Assembly (NCBI RefSeq): GCF_043555835.1
Contig: NZ_JBIGHV010000001.1
Coordinates: forward strand, 884,621-948,620
Reading direction: 5' to 3'
Source of the DNA: Pelomonas parva
Lineage (GTDB): Bacteria > Pseudomonadota > Gammaproteobacteria > Burkholderiales > Burkholderiaceae_C
Length of the DNA stretch: 64,000 nt
The notes under the pieces were generated by a model. That model was not told where the DNA came from. It made no database searches and worked only from the letters and a program-made list of their open reading frames with translations. A program made the translations under genes and the position numbers. Within the stretch, counting starts at the first letter, position 1. The number at the start of each line of letters is the position of its first letter. Below are positions 27,778 to 35,944 of this stretch, piece by piece.

Positions 27778-29055
27778 TCAGCCCCTGAACCTGTACTGCT
27801 CCAACGACGCCGCCTTCATCGTGATCGAGAACCCCGGCGCCTCGGGCGGCAGGTAGGCCGCGCCGCGCACGACGCAGGGGTCGACGAAGTGCTCGTGCAG
27901 ATGGTCCACGTACTCGATGACGCGGCCGTCGCGGGTGCCGGCGATGCAGAGGTAGTCGATCATGGACAGGTGCTGCACATACTCGCACAGCCCCACGCCG
28001 CCGGCATGCGGGCACACGGGCAGGCCCAGCTTGGCGGCCATCAGCATGACGGCCAGGATCTCGTTGACGCCGCCCAGCCGGCAGCTGTCGATCTGCACCA
28101 CGTCGATGGCGCCGCGCATCATGAACTGCTTGAACAGGATGCGGTTCTGGCACATCTCGCCGGTGGCGACCTGCATCGGCGCGATGGCCTCCCGGATGGC
28201 GCGGTGGCCTTCGACGTCGTCGGGGCTGGTGGGCTCCTCGATGAACCAGGGCTTGGCGAAGGCCAGGTCCTTCAGCCAATCGATGGCGACTGGCACGTCC
28301 CAGACCTGGTTGGCGTCGATCATCAGCTTGCGATCCGGCCCCAGCACCTCGCGGGCTATCGCCAAGCGGCGGATGTCATCCTTGCGGTCGCGGCCCACTT
28401 TCAGCTTGACGTGGTTGAAGCCGGCGTCCACGGCCTCCTGGCAGAGCCGGCGCAGCTTGTCGTCGGGGTAGCCCAGCCAGCCGGCCGAGGTCGTGTAGCA
28501 GGGGTAGCCCTCGCGCTTGAGCGTGGCCAGGCGTTCGGCCTTGCCGTAGGCGGCGCGGGTCAGCAGGGCGAGTGCCTCGTCGGGCGTGATGCAGTCGGTG
28601 ATGTAGCGGAAGTCGATGCAGCGCACGAGTTCCGCCGGGCTCATGTCGGCGACGAGCCGCCACACCGGCTTGCCCTCGGCCTTGGCCCACAGGTCCCACA
28701 CGGCGTTGACGACGGCGCCGGTGGCCAGGTGGATGGCGCCCTTGTCCGGGCCTATCCAGCGCAACTGGCTGTCCGACGTGACATGGCGCCAGAAGCGGCC
28801 CATGTCGGCGGCGATCCAGCTCAGCTCTAACCCGACGACCAGGTGGCGCATGGCCTCGATGGCCGCGCAGCAGATGTCGTTGCCGCGGCCGATGGTGAAG
28901 GTCAGGCCGTGGCCTTCCAGCCCGGACTGGTCAGTCTCCAGGATGACGTAGGCGGCCGAGTAGTCCGGGTCGGGGTTCATCGCGTCCGAGCCGTCGAGGT
29001 GCTGGGACGTGGGGAAGCGCACGTCGACCGTGCGCAGGTTGGTGATGCGGGTCAT
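27778..29055 (-). CDS. L-fuconate dehydratase
   Basis: The 425-residue enolase-superfamily enzyme (mandelate racemase branch) removes water from L-fuconate to give 2-keto-3-deoxy-L-fuconate. Landmarks are NHVKLKVGRD (catalytic Lys pair region), LMIDANQVWD, WFIEEPTSPDD and ATGEMCQNR (the metal-binding Asp and Glu series), and CPHAGGVGLCEYVQHL (His base). The sequence MNPDPDYSAAYVILETD near the N-terminus is typical of the fuconate dehydratase group. The downstream half of the pathway is beside it: its ATG lies 7 bp below the FAH hydrolase stop, so the two are one transcript. Confidence 0.95.
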   Translation of the reverse strand: MTRITNLRTVDVRFPTSQHLDGSDAMNPDPDYSAAYVILETDQSGLEGHGLTFTIGRGNDICCAAIEAMRHLVVGLELSWIAADMGRFWRHVTSDSQLRWIGPDKGAIHLATGAVVNAVWDLWAKAEGKPVWRLVADMSPAELVRCIDFRYITDCITPDEALALLTRAAYGKAERLATLKREGYPCYTTSAGWLGYPDDKLRRLCQEAVDAGFNHVKLKVGRDRKDDIRRLAIAREVLGPDRKLMIDANQVWDVPVAIDWLKDLAFAKPWFIEEPTSPDDVEGHRAIREAIAPMQVATGEMCQNRILFKQFMMRGAIDVVQIDSCRLGGVNEILAVMLMAAKLGLPVCPHAGGVGLCEYVQHLSMIDYLCIAGTRDGRVIEYVDHLHEHFVDPCVVRGAAYLPPEAPGFSITMKAASLEQYRFRG

Positions 29056-29062
29056 GGCTGGG

Positions 29063-29917
29063 TTATGCGGCGACGGTCTTCTGCGTCTGCACGCCCAGGC
29101 CTTCGATGCCCAGGCGCATGGTCTGGCCGGGCTTGAGGTACAGCGGCGGCTTCTGGCCCAGGCCCACGCCGGGCGGCGTGCCGGTGGAGATGACGTCGCC
29201 GGGCTGCAGGCTCATGAACTTGCTCAGGTAGCTGACGATCTGCGCCACGTTGAACACCATCGTGCGCGTGTTGCCGTTCTGGAAGCGGTGGCCGTCGATC
29301 TCCAGCCAGAGGCCCAGCTGCTGTGGGTCAGCAACTTCGTCGGCAGTGACCAGCCAGGGGCCGATGGGGCCGAAGGTGTCGCAGCCCTTGCCCTTGTCCC
29401 ACTGCGTGCCGCGCTCCAGCTGCCATTCACGCTCGGACACGTCGTTGACGACGCAGTAGCCAGCGACGTGCTTCATCGCGTCGGCCTCCTCGATGTAGCT
29501 GCCGCCCTGGCCGATGACGACGCCCAGCTCGACCTCCCAGTCGGTCTTGACGGAGCCGCGCGGGATCTTCACGTCGTCGTCGGGGCCGCAGATGGCGCTG
29601 GTCCACTTGGCGAAGACGACCGGCTCGGTCGGCACCGGCAGGCCGGACTCGGCGGCGTGGTCGGCGTAGTTCAGGCCGATGCAGATGAACTTGCCGACGC
29701 GGCCGACGCAGGGGCCGATGCGCAGGTCTTGCTGGGGCGTGCCTTCCACCAGCGGCAGCGTGGCTGGGTCGATGCCGCGCAGCTTGGCGAGGCCTTCGGG
29801 CGTCAGCGTGTCGCCGGCCACGTCGTCGACATGGGCGGAGAGGTCGCGCACGCGACCCTGGACATCGAGCAGGCCGGGGCGTTCCTGGCCCGGGGGGCCG
29901 TAGCGGAGGAGTTTCAT
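29063..29917 (-). CDS. Fumarylacetoacetate hydrolase family protein, probable 2,4-diketo-3-deoxy-L-fuconate hydrolase
   Basis: The 284-residue protein carries the FAH catalytic domain: FICIGLNYADHAAESG, EPVVFAKWTSAICGPDD, DWEVELGVVIG (metal-binding Glu and Asp), YCVVNDVSEREWQLER and GDVISTGTPPGVG. In the L-fucose route without phosphorylation, the last enzyme of this family splits 2,4-diketo-3-deoxy-L-fuconate to pyruvate and L-lactate, which fits the dehydratase and SDR next to it. The start at 29917 (MKLLRYGPPGQ) has a GGAGGA-like site. A hairpin repeat lies directly upstream. Confidence 0.9.
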   Translation of the reverse strand: MKLLRYGPPGQERPGLLDVQGRVRDLSAHVDDVAGDTLTPEGLAKLRGIDPATLPLVEGTPQQDLRIGPCVGRVGKFICIGLNYADHAAESGLPVPTEPVVFAKWTSAICGPDDDVKIPRGSVKTDWEVELGVVIGQGGSYIEEADAMKHVAGYCVVNDVSEREWQLERGTQWDKGKGCDTFGPIGPWLVTADEVADPQQLGLWLEIDGHRFQNGNTRTMVFNVAQIVSYLSKFMSLQPGDVISTGTPPGVGLGQKPPLYLKPGQTMRLGIEGLGVQTQKTVAA

Positions 29918-29938
29918 GGTGATGGTCCTGGGAAGAGA

Positions 29939-30016
29939 AATGCAACCACAGAGGCACTGAGCCACAGAGAAAGGCTCCGTGTTCGCTCTGTGACTCTGTG
30001 ACTCTGTGGTTGCATT
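29939..30016. repeat. CACAGAG-type hairpin repeat (copy 1)
   Basis: A 78-bp element with perfect 15-bp ends, AATGCAACCACAGAG (29939-29953) and its reverse complement (30002-30016), and further CACAGAG/CTCTGTG pairs inside. It can fold into one long hairpin. It lies between the sugar-binding protein gene and the FAH hydrolase gene. A related copy is at 32741-32830. Confidence 0.85.
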
Positions 30017-30040
30017 GGTGATTGAAAGTGGCTGAGGTGC

Positions 30041-30973
30041 TCAGTCGTAAAGGACAGCCGCGATCTTGGGATCGCGCAGGTTGGTCTTGTCGTACCAGTA
30101 GTAGCCGGTGTCGATGGCCTTGGGCAGGGCCTCGCCCTTGAGCGCCTTCACGGCGGCTTCCACCGTGCGGTAGCCGATGCCCACGGGGTTCTGCGTGATG
30201 GCGCCGGCCATCGCGCCGCTGGCGATGGCGTCCTTCTGCTGCTTGCCGGAGTCGAAGCCGACGACGGTGACGTTGGCCCGCTTCATCTCGCGCACGGCGT
30301 TGACGATGCCGATGGCCGAACCCTCGTTGGTGCCGAACAGTGCCTTCAACTTCGGGTTGCCTTGCAGCATGGACTTGGCGACGTCGGTGGACTTCAGGTG
30401 ATCGCCGCCGCCGTATTGCACGGTGACGACGCGCACCTTGGGGTGAGCTGCCTTGAGCCGGTTCACGAAGCCCTCGACGCGCTCGATGCCGGTGCGGCTG
30501 GTCTGGTCATGGCCCACGACGGCCACCTCGCCTTCGCCGCCGATCAGCGCGGCCAGCTTGTCGGCGGCGAGTGCGGCGGCGGCGCGGTTGTCCGTCGACG
30601 CCGTCGTCAGCGGAATGGGGCTGTCCACACCCGAGTCGAAGGCGATGACGGGGATCTTGGCGGCCTGCGCCTTGCGCAGCAGCGGGATGGTCGCCTTGCT
30701 GTCCAGCGCGGCGATGGCGATGGCCTGGGGCTTCTTGGCGAGTGCGGCAGCGAGCATGTCGATCTGCTTGTCTACCATGGCCTCGCTCTCGGGGCCCTCG
30801 AAGGTGACCCGCACCTTGTAGTCCTTGCCCGCCTGCTCGGCGCCGGCCTTCACGGCCTGCCAGAACTGGTGCTGGAAGCCTTTGGAGATGAGGGGGATGT
30901 AGACCGTGGGCTGCTGCGCCTGGGCGGTGGCGGCGGTGAGCAGGGCGGCGGTCAGCAGGAGGCGGCGGCGCAT
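30041..30973 (-). CDS. Sugar ABC transporter substrate-binding protein (RbsB-like)
   Basis: The 310-residue periplasmic protein has a short signal peptide (residues 1-19, ending AQA) and the peripla_BP_4 fold: YIPLISKGFQHQFWQAVKAGAEQAG, AIAIAALDSKATIPLLRKA, IPVIAFDSGVDS, DNRAAAALAADKLA and ALFGTNEGSAIGIVNAV. It delivers a monosaccharide to the ribose-type permease and ATPase in the same operon; the ligand is probably L-fucose or a related sugar, from the catabolic genes around it. The upstream ChaN-like gene ends 22 bp before its ATG. Confidence 0.92.
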   Translation of the reverse strand: MRRRLLLTAALLTAATAQAQQPTVYIPLISKGFQHQFWQAVKAGAEQAGKDYKVRVTFEGPESEAMVDKQIDMLAAALAKKPQAIAIAALDSKATIPLLRKAQAAKIPVIAFDSGVDSPIPLTTASTDNRAAAALAADKLAALIGGEGEVAVVGHDQTSRTGIERVEGFVNRLKAAHPKVRVVTVQYGGGDHLKSTDVAKSMLQGNPKLKALFGTNEGSAIGIVNAVREMKRANVTVVGFDSGKQQKDAIASGAMAGAITQNPVGIGYRTVEAAVKALKGEALPKAIDTGYYWYDKTNLRDPKIAAVLYD

Positions 30974-30995
30974 GATGGGGTGTCTCTGGTCGGGT

Positions 30996-31754
30996 TCATT
31001 GGGGCTGGTGCGGTGGCGATGCCATGAAGGACTTCAGCAGGTAGACATAGTCGTGTCCGAGCTTCCTCCCGTCCCTGAGGTCGCCGGCGTCGCCGGGCGG
31101 TAGAGGCAGCGGAGGGACGGCATGTTCAGCACAGATCGGCGGCGGCGGCGAACTGCCCGCAGGCGCCGTACTTCTGCACTGCCAGGCCGAGCCTCCCTGC
31201 CGCGCATGTACCTCGACGTGCACCGTCCCCTCACCGACATAGCTGCCCATAGGCGCGACGCCCGGCATCCAGTCGAAGGCCTCCCGCCGGCTGTGGAAGC
31301 TGCCACCGAGCACGATGACCCGGGCGTGCTTGCGCATCAACGCGTTCAGCGCCTGGCCGCCGGCTTTCTCGTAGTCGGCCTGATTGGGGTAGTGGGTCGT
31401 GGGCTGGTGGTAATCCAGCTTCAGCGTGCCGGCCGTCTGCTGCGTCAGCAGCCACTGGTGCAGCCGCCACATCGCCTGCGAGGCGCGGCCGTCTTGGTTC
31501 TTCCAGAACAGGCTGTCTGGCCGGCGCGCCTCCTCGGGCATCTCCAGCGACACGGCGAGCCTGTCAGGCTGGGCGGCGATGGCCTTCTCCACAAGACATT
31601 GCACGAGCTGCGGCACTTCGGCGGTGCCATGGGTCTCGCCAAGGTAGAGCCGCTCGAACGAGGCCAGTTTCCTGAAGCCGTCGTCTTCCGGGCAGGCCGC
31701 TGCGACAGGGCCGGCCAGGCTCAGCAGCAGAGCGAACAGTGGCGTGGTCTTCAT
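30996..31754 (-). CDS. ChaN/EreA-like haem-binding-fold protein inside the sugar transporter operon
   Basis: The 252-residue protein has a signal peptide (residues 1-19, ending VAAA) followed by RLYLGETHGTAEVPQLVQCLVEKAI, the N-terminal signature of the ChaN/erythromycin-esterase-like superfamily, and ARVIVLGGSFHSR later on. The substrate is unknown. Cys residues (ACPEDD, VQCLVE, WQCRST, ICAEH) suggest periplasmic disulfides. It is embedded between permease (4 bp gap) and binding protein (22 bp gap), on the same strand, so it is certainly transcribed with them. That is unusual for this transporter type. I do not know its role there. Confidence 0.7.
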   Translation of the reverse strand: MKTTPLFALLLSLAGPVAAACPEDDGFRKLASFERLYLGETHGTAEVPQLVQCLVEKAIAAQPDRLAVSLEMPEEARRPDSLFWKNQDGRASQAMWRLHQWLLTQQTAGTLKLDYHQPTTHYPNQADYEKAGGQALNALMRKHARVIVLGGSFHSRREAFDWMPGVAPMGSYVGEGTVHVEVHARQGGSAWQCRSTAPAGSSPPPPICAEHAVPPLPLPPGDAGDLRDGRKLGHDYVYLLKSFMASPPHQPQ

Positions 31755-31758
31755 GTGA

Positions 31759-32730
31759 TCAGTCCTTCCCGCGCCTGAGGATGTCCAGATACACCGCCAG
31801 CACGATGATGATGCCGGTCAGCGCCGTCTGCCATTCCTGCGGCACGTTGAGGATGCGCAGGCCGTTGGCCAGCACGCTCATGATGAAGGCGCCGATCAAC
31901 GTGCCGAGCACGGAGCCGCGACCGCCGACCAGCGACGTGCCGCCGATGACGACGGCGGCGATGGCGTCCAGCTCGTAGCCCTGACCCAGCGCCGGCTGCG
32001 CCGAGTTGAGCCGCGACGCGATCAACAGCCCGGCAATGCCGCAGATGGCGCCGCCCACCGCGTAGACGGCCACTTTCCAGCGCTTGACCTGCAGGCCCGA
32101 CAGCCGAGCGGCCTCCTCGTTGCTGCCGAGTGCGAAGGCATAGCGGCCGAACAGCGTCTGGCTCAGCAGCCAGCTGGCGACGATGGCCACCGCAAACAGG
32201 ATGAGCACCGAGTTGGGAATCGGCAGCGCGGGCAGGACCGCGCCCAACAACGAGTCCTGCGCAATCGCCTCGAAGCCCGGCGTGTCCAGGAAGTAGATCG
32301 GCTTGCTGCCCGAGATGACGAGGGCCAGGCCCTTGAGCAGCATCATCATGCCGAGCGTGGCGATGAAGGGCGGCACGCGCAGTTGCGCGACCAGCCAGCC
32401 GGACAGGGCGCCGCAGACTGCGCCGGTCGCAATCGCGGCGAGGATACCCAGCGGCAGCGGCATGCCCCAGTTCGTCAGCACGACGCCGGTGACGACGGCG
32501 CAGAAGGTCATCAGGCAACCCACCGACAGGTCGATGCCGCCGCTGACGATGACCAGCGTGCAGGCGATGGCCAGCACGCCGTTGACGGCCGTGGCCTGCA
32601 GGATGCTGACGAGGTTGTCGGTCTGCAGGAAGTTATCGGACGCGATGCTGAAGACGAGCATCAGCGCGACGAGACCGGCGAAGGCGAGCAGGCGTTGTAG
32701 TGCGGCGGGGGAGAAGGAGAGTCGGGTCAT
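31759..32730 (-). CDS. Sugar ABC transporter permease (RbsC/YtfT-like)
   Basis: The 323-residue inner-membrane permease has about eight to ten hydrophobic helices. Family motifs are SIASDNFLQTDNLVSILQ, GVLAIACTLVIVSGGIDLSVG and NEEAARLSG, and ELDAIAAVVIGGTSLVGGRGSVLGTLIGA close to the C-terminus. It forms the channel with the ATPase encoded upstream. The start at 32730 (MTRLSFSPAAL) follows a GGAG-rich leader. A hairpin repeat lies between it and the ATPase gene. Confidence 0.94.
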   Translation of the reverse strand: MTRLSFSPAALQRLLAFAGLVALMLVFSIASDNFLQTDNLVSILQATAVNGVLAIACTLVIVSGGIDLSVGCLMTFCAVVTGVVLTNWGMPLPLGILAAIATGAVCGALSGWLVAQLRVPPFIATLGMMMLLKGLALVISGSKPIYFLDTPGFEAIAQDSLLGAVLPALPIPNSVLILFAVAIVASWLLSQTLFGRYAFALGSNEEAARLSGLQVKRWKVAVYAVGGAICGIAGLLIASRLNSAQPALGQGYELDAIAAVVIGGTSLVGGRGSVLGTLIGAFIMSVLANGLRILNVPQEWQTALTGIIIVLAVYLDILRRGKD

Positions 32731-32740
32731 CGCAGTCAAT

Positions 32741-32830
32741 TGAAATGCAACCACAGAGGCACGGAGGCACAGAGAAAAACTCTGTGTTCGCTCTGTGTCT
32801 CTGTGCCTCTGTGGTCGTCTTCGAATTTCA
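32741..32830. repeat. CACAGAG-type hairpin repeat (copy 2)
   Basis: Outer arms TGAAAT (32741-32746) and ATTTCA (32825-32830) enclose CCACAGAGGCAC and GTGCCTCTGTGG arms and inner ACACAGAG pairs; the whole can form a long hairpin. It shares ATGCAACCACAGAGGCAC with copy 1. Its right end contains the stop codon of the ATPase gene. Confidence 0.85.
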
Positions 32831-34351
32831 TTGGACGGCCTCGAATTGCTGCCTTGTGGCCAGAGCCATCAACGCTTCTTGCGTGGCCTCGGCGGCAGGC
32901 AGTTCGCCGCTGATGCGGCCCTCGCACATGACGAGGATGCGGTGGGCCAGGCCCAGCAGTTCGGGCAGCTCGGAGGAGATGACGATGAGCGCCTTGCCGC
33001 TGGCGGCCAGCTCGCGCAGCAGGCGGTGGATCTCGCCCTTGGCGCCCACGTCGATGCCTCGCGTGGGCTCGTCGACGATGAGGATGTCGCCCTCGCGCAG
33101 CAGCCATTTGGCGAGCGCGATCTTCTGCTGGTTGCCGCCGGACAGGCGCGCCACGGTCTGACCGAGCGACGGCGTCTTGATGCCCAGGCGCTCGACGAAT
33201 TGCTGTGCAGCCGTCTGACCGGCGCGGCGGTCGATATGGCCTAACGCGCCGGTGAAGCGGGCCAGACTGGGCATCAGCAGGTTGGCCTCCACGTCCAGGC
33301 CCGTCGCCAGGCCCAGGCCCTTGCGGTCCTCGGACAGATAGGCGATGCCGTGTGCCACCGCATCGGCCGGGCTGCGGATGTCGGCGGGCTTGCCGTTGAC
33401 GAACACCTCGCCACCGTCGCGCCGGTCGGCGCCGAAGACGAGGCGGGCCAGCTCCGTGCGGCCGGCACCCATCAGGCCGGCGAAGCCCAGGATCTCGCCA
33501 CGGCGCAGCGTGAAGGACGCGCCGCGCACGGCGCGGCCTCGGCTCAGGTGGCGGGCCTCCAGCACGACGGGCGCGGCGCTGAGGTCGGGCGTGGCGTGGG
33601 CCGTCTGCTGCAGCTCGCGGCCCACCATCAGGTGGATGAGTTCATCCATGTCGGCGCCGGCCATCGCCAGCGTGGCGATGTGCCGGCCGTCGCGCAGCAC
33701 GGTGACGCGGTCGGCAATGCGCTGCAGTTCGTCCATCTTGTGCGAGATGTAGACGATGCCCACGCCGTCGGCGCGCAGCTGCCGCACGACGCGGAACAGC
33801 TCTGTCACTTCTTCCGGGTTCAGCGCGGCGGTGGGCTCGTCCATGATGAGGACTCGCGCGTTCAGCGACAACGCCTTGGCGATCTCCACCATCTGCTGCT
33901 GGGCGACGCTCAAGCGGCCGACCTCGCGGCGCGGGTCGAGCTTGAGGCCCAGGCGCTCGAACAGGATGCGCGTGTCGGCCAGCTGCCGCGTGTGGTCCAG
34001 CAGCCAGCCGGCCCGACGCGGCTCCCGGCCGATGAAGACATTGGCCGCCGCGCTGAGGTCGGGCATCAGCTGCAGCTCCTGGTGGATCAGCGCTATGCCC
34101 AGGTCCTGCGCCTCGCGCGGGCTGCCGGGGCGCACGGGACGGCCGTCCAGCAGCACCTCGCCCGCGTCGGCCTGGTGCACGCCGGCCAGGATCTTCATCA
34201 GCGTGGACTTGCCCGCGCCGTTCTCGCCCATCAGCGCGTGCACTTCGCCGGCCTTCACGTCGAAGGAAATGCCTTGCAGCACCGTCACGCTGGCGAAGGC
34301 CTTGGACAGGCCGCAGGCCTGCAGCAGCGGCTGGCTCGCCTCGGCAGACAT
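32828..34351 (-). CDS. Sugar ABC transporter ATP-binding protein (two ATPase domains)
   Basis: The 507-residue protein has two fused ABC domains, as in RbsA/XylG. Domain 1 carries Walker A GENGAGKST, signature LSVAQQQMVEIAKAL and Walker B LIMDEPTAAL. Domain 2 has a degenerate Walker A region (GLMGAGRTE), signature LSGGNQQKIALAKWL and Walker B LIVDEPTRGIDVGAK. It powers import through the permease. The start at 34351 overlaps the SDR stop by one base (TGATG). Read-through into the permease requires passing the hairpin repeat. Confidence 0.96.
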   Translation of the reverse strand: MSAEASQPLLQACGLSKAFASVTVLQGISFDVKAGEVHALMGENGAGKSTLMKILAGVHQADAGEVLLDGRPVRPGSPREAQDLGIALIHQELQLMPDLSAAANVFIGREPRRAGWLLDHTRQLADTRILFERLGLKLDPRREVGRLSVAQQQMVEIAKALSLNARVLIMDEPTAALNPEEVTELFRVVRQLRADGVGIVYISHKMDELQRIADRVTVLRDGRHIATLAMAGADMDELIHLMVGRELQQTAHATPDLSAAPVVLEARHLSRGRAVRGASFTLRRGEILGFAGLMGAGRTELARLVFGADRRDGGEVFVNGKPADIRSPADAVAHGIAYLSEDRKGLGLATGLDVEANLLMPSLARFTGALGHIDRRAGQTAAQQFVERLGIKTPSLGQTVARLSGGNQQKIALAKWLLREGDILIVDEPTRGIDVGAKGEIHRLLRELAASGKALIVISSELPELLGLAHRILVMCEGRISGELPAAEATQEALMALATRQQFEAVQ

Positions 34352-35139
34352 CAGATCGTGACGCCGCCGTCGACGCTGACCGCCTGGCCGGTGATGAAGC
34401 GCGATGCATCGCTGAGCAGGAAGACCACCAGCGGCGCGATGTCGTCCACCGTGGCCAGCCGCCCCATCGGCTGGCGGGCGATGAAGTCCTTCTCGGCCTG
34501 AACGGGGTCCGCAGCTGCCGCGATGCGGCCGCGCAGCGAGGGCGTGTCCACCGTGCCGGGGCACAGCGCATTGCAGCGCAGGCCTTGCTTGACGTAGTCG
34601 GCCGCGACCGACTTGGTCAGGCCGATGACGGCTGCCTTGGTCGTGCAGTAGGCGAAGCGGTTCGGGAAGCCCTTGATCGACGACGCCATGGACGCCATGT
34701 TCAGCACCGCCGCGCCGGCGCCCGTGCGCTGGCCTTCAGCCAGCATGCCGGGCAGGAAGGCGCGCAGCATGCGCAGCATGCTCTTCACATTCAAGTCCAC
34801 GCTGAAGTCCCAGGCCGCTTCGTCGCAGTCCAGCACGCTGCCGTGGTGAACAAAGCCGGCGCAGTTGAACAGGCCGTGCAGCGGCGGCAGCGCAGCAGCC
34901 AGCGCATTGACGCCAGCCGTGTCGCGCACATCCAACCGCGCGGTGCGGAGGCGGGCGCCGGGGCCGGCCTCGGCGATCAGGCTTTCAAGGCCCTCGGTCT
35001 GGATGTCCGTCGCGATCACGTCGGCCCCGGCGGTCAGACAGGCCAGAGAACTGGCCCGACCAATACCCTGGGCGGCGGCGGTGATGAGGACGGTTTTGCC
35101 GGTCAGACCCGCAAGCTGGGATGATGTCAACGTTTCCAC
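34351..35139 (-). CDS. Short-chain dehydrogenase, probable 2-keto-3-deoxy-L-fuconate dehydrogenase
   Basis: The 262-residue SDR has TAAAQGIGRA as nucleotide-binding motif, NCAGFVHHG, the catalytic Ser of NMASMASS and YCTTKAAVIGLTK. The segment GFPNRFAYCTTKAAV is the one seen in DHRS6/2-keto-3-deoxy-L-fuconate dehydrogenases. That enzyme oxidises KDF to the 2,4-diketo acid, the substrate of the FAH hydrolase further down. It is the first gene of the transporter/catabolic transcript and is divergent from the FadR-type regulator. Two candidate operators lie on either side of its start. Confidence 0.88.
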   Translation of the reverse strand: METLTSSQLAGLTGKTVLITAAAQGIGRASSLACLTAGADVIATDIQTEGLESLIAEAGPGARLRTARLDVRDTAGVNALAAALPPLHGLFNCAGFVHHGSVLDCDEAAWDFSVDLNVKSMLRMLRAFLPGMLAEGQRTGAGAAVLNMASMASSIKGFPNRFAYCTTKAAVIGLTKSVAADYVKQGLRCNALCPGTVDTPSLRGRIAAAADPVQAEKDFIARQPMGRLATVDDIAPLVVFLLSDASRFITGQAVSVDGGVTI

Positions 35140-35222
35140 GGCGCCATTCTAGGTTCGTCGCCGAAATTGGCCTTACCGTACAAACCCGATTGGGCAATTT
35201 TTGGATGATTGGTCAGACCGGC
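35101..35222. promoter_or_regulatory. Candidate paired FadR/GntR-type operators in the divergent promoter region
   Basis: The 9-bp palindrome GGTCAGACC occurs exactly twice here, at 35101-35109 (inside the start of the SDR gene) and 35211-35219 (upstream of the regulator gene). The starts are exactly 110 bp apart. The second is embedded in TTGGTCAGACCGG, close to the TGGTC-N-GACCA form bound by FadR-subfamily regulators. A TAGAAT box (minus strand, 35146-35151) could be the SDR -10 element. Confidence 0.55.
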
Positions 35223-35240
35223 GCCCGCCACAATCCCACC

Positions 35241-35939
35241 ATGATCGAACAGCTCAAAGGCGCCGACTCGCGCCGCCTGTACCACCAGATTGCGGACCAG
35301 CTGCGCGAGCAGATCCGCCAGGGCCACTACAGCCTGGGCAGCCGCCTGCCGCCCGAGCGCGAGCTGGCCATCCAGCTCGGCGTGTCGCGGCCATCGGTGC
35401 GCGAGGCGCTGATCGCGCTGGAGATTGCCGGTTGCGTGGAGGTGCGCATGGGTGCCGGCATCTATGTGCGCGGCAGCGGCGACAGCGAGCCCACGGCCGC
35501 CCTGGGCGAGAGCCCGCTGGAGCTGATGCAGGCGCGCGTGGTGCTGGAGGGTGGCCTCATGCCGCAAGCCTGCGCGCGCGCCACATCGGCCGGCCTGGCG
35601 GCGGTGCGCGAGGCACTGGAGGCGATGCGCGAGGCCATGCAGGCCGGCCGGCCGGCGCTGGACGCCGACCGGCGCTTCCACCTCGCCGTGGCGGCGCTGG
35701 TCGGCAACACGGTGCTGGAGCGCATGGTGAGCGAGCTGTTCAACGGCCGCTACAGCCCCATGTCGCTGCAGCTCAGCGCGCTGGCCGACACGCACCAGAA
35801 CTGGGGAGACGCGCTGATCGAGCATGAGCGCATCCTCAATGCGCTGGAAGCCCAGGACCCGCTGGCCGCGCAGGCGGCGATGCGCACGCATCTGCTGAAT
35901 GCGCAGGAGCGGTGGGCCGGCAACCGGCTCAAGGGTTAG
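35241..35939 (+). CDS. FadR-subfamily (GntR) transcriptional regulator of the fucose locus
   Basis: The 232-residue protein has an N-terminal winged helix (residues 10-75: YHQIADQLREQIRQGHYSLGSRLPPERELA, then VSRPSVREALIALEIAGCVEV) and a C-terminal all-helical FCD effector domain (about residues 95-220, with the metal-binding type residues Asp in DADRRFH and His in IEHERIL). Members usually repress sugar-acid genes and are released by the pathway intermediate. It is divergent from the catabolic operon, fitting a local role. The start at 35241 (MIEQLKG) is taken because the family begins there. Confidence 0.9.
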   Translation: MIEQLKGADSRRLYHQIADQLREQIRQGHYSLGSRLPPERELAIQLGVSRPSVREALIALEIAGCVEVRMGAGIYVRGSGDSEPTAALGESPLELMQARVVLEGGLMPQACARATSAGLAAVREALEAMREAMQAGRPALDADRRFHLAVAALVGNTVLERMVSELFNGRYSPMSLQLSALADTHQNWGDALIEHERILNALEAQDPLAAQAAMRTHLLNAQERWAGNRLKG

Positions 35940-35944
35940 CGGGG

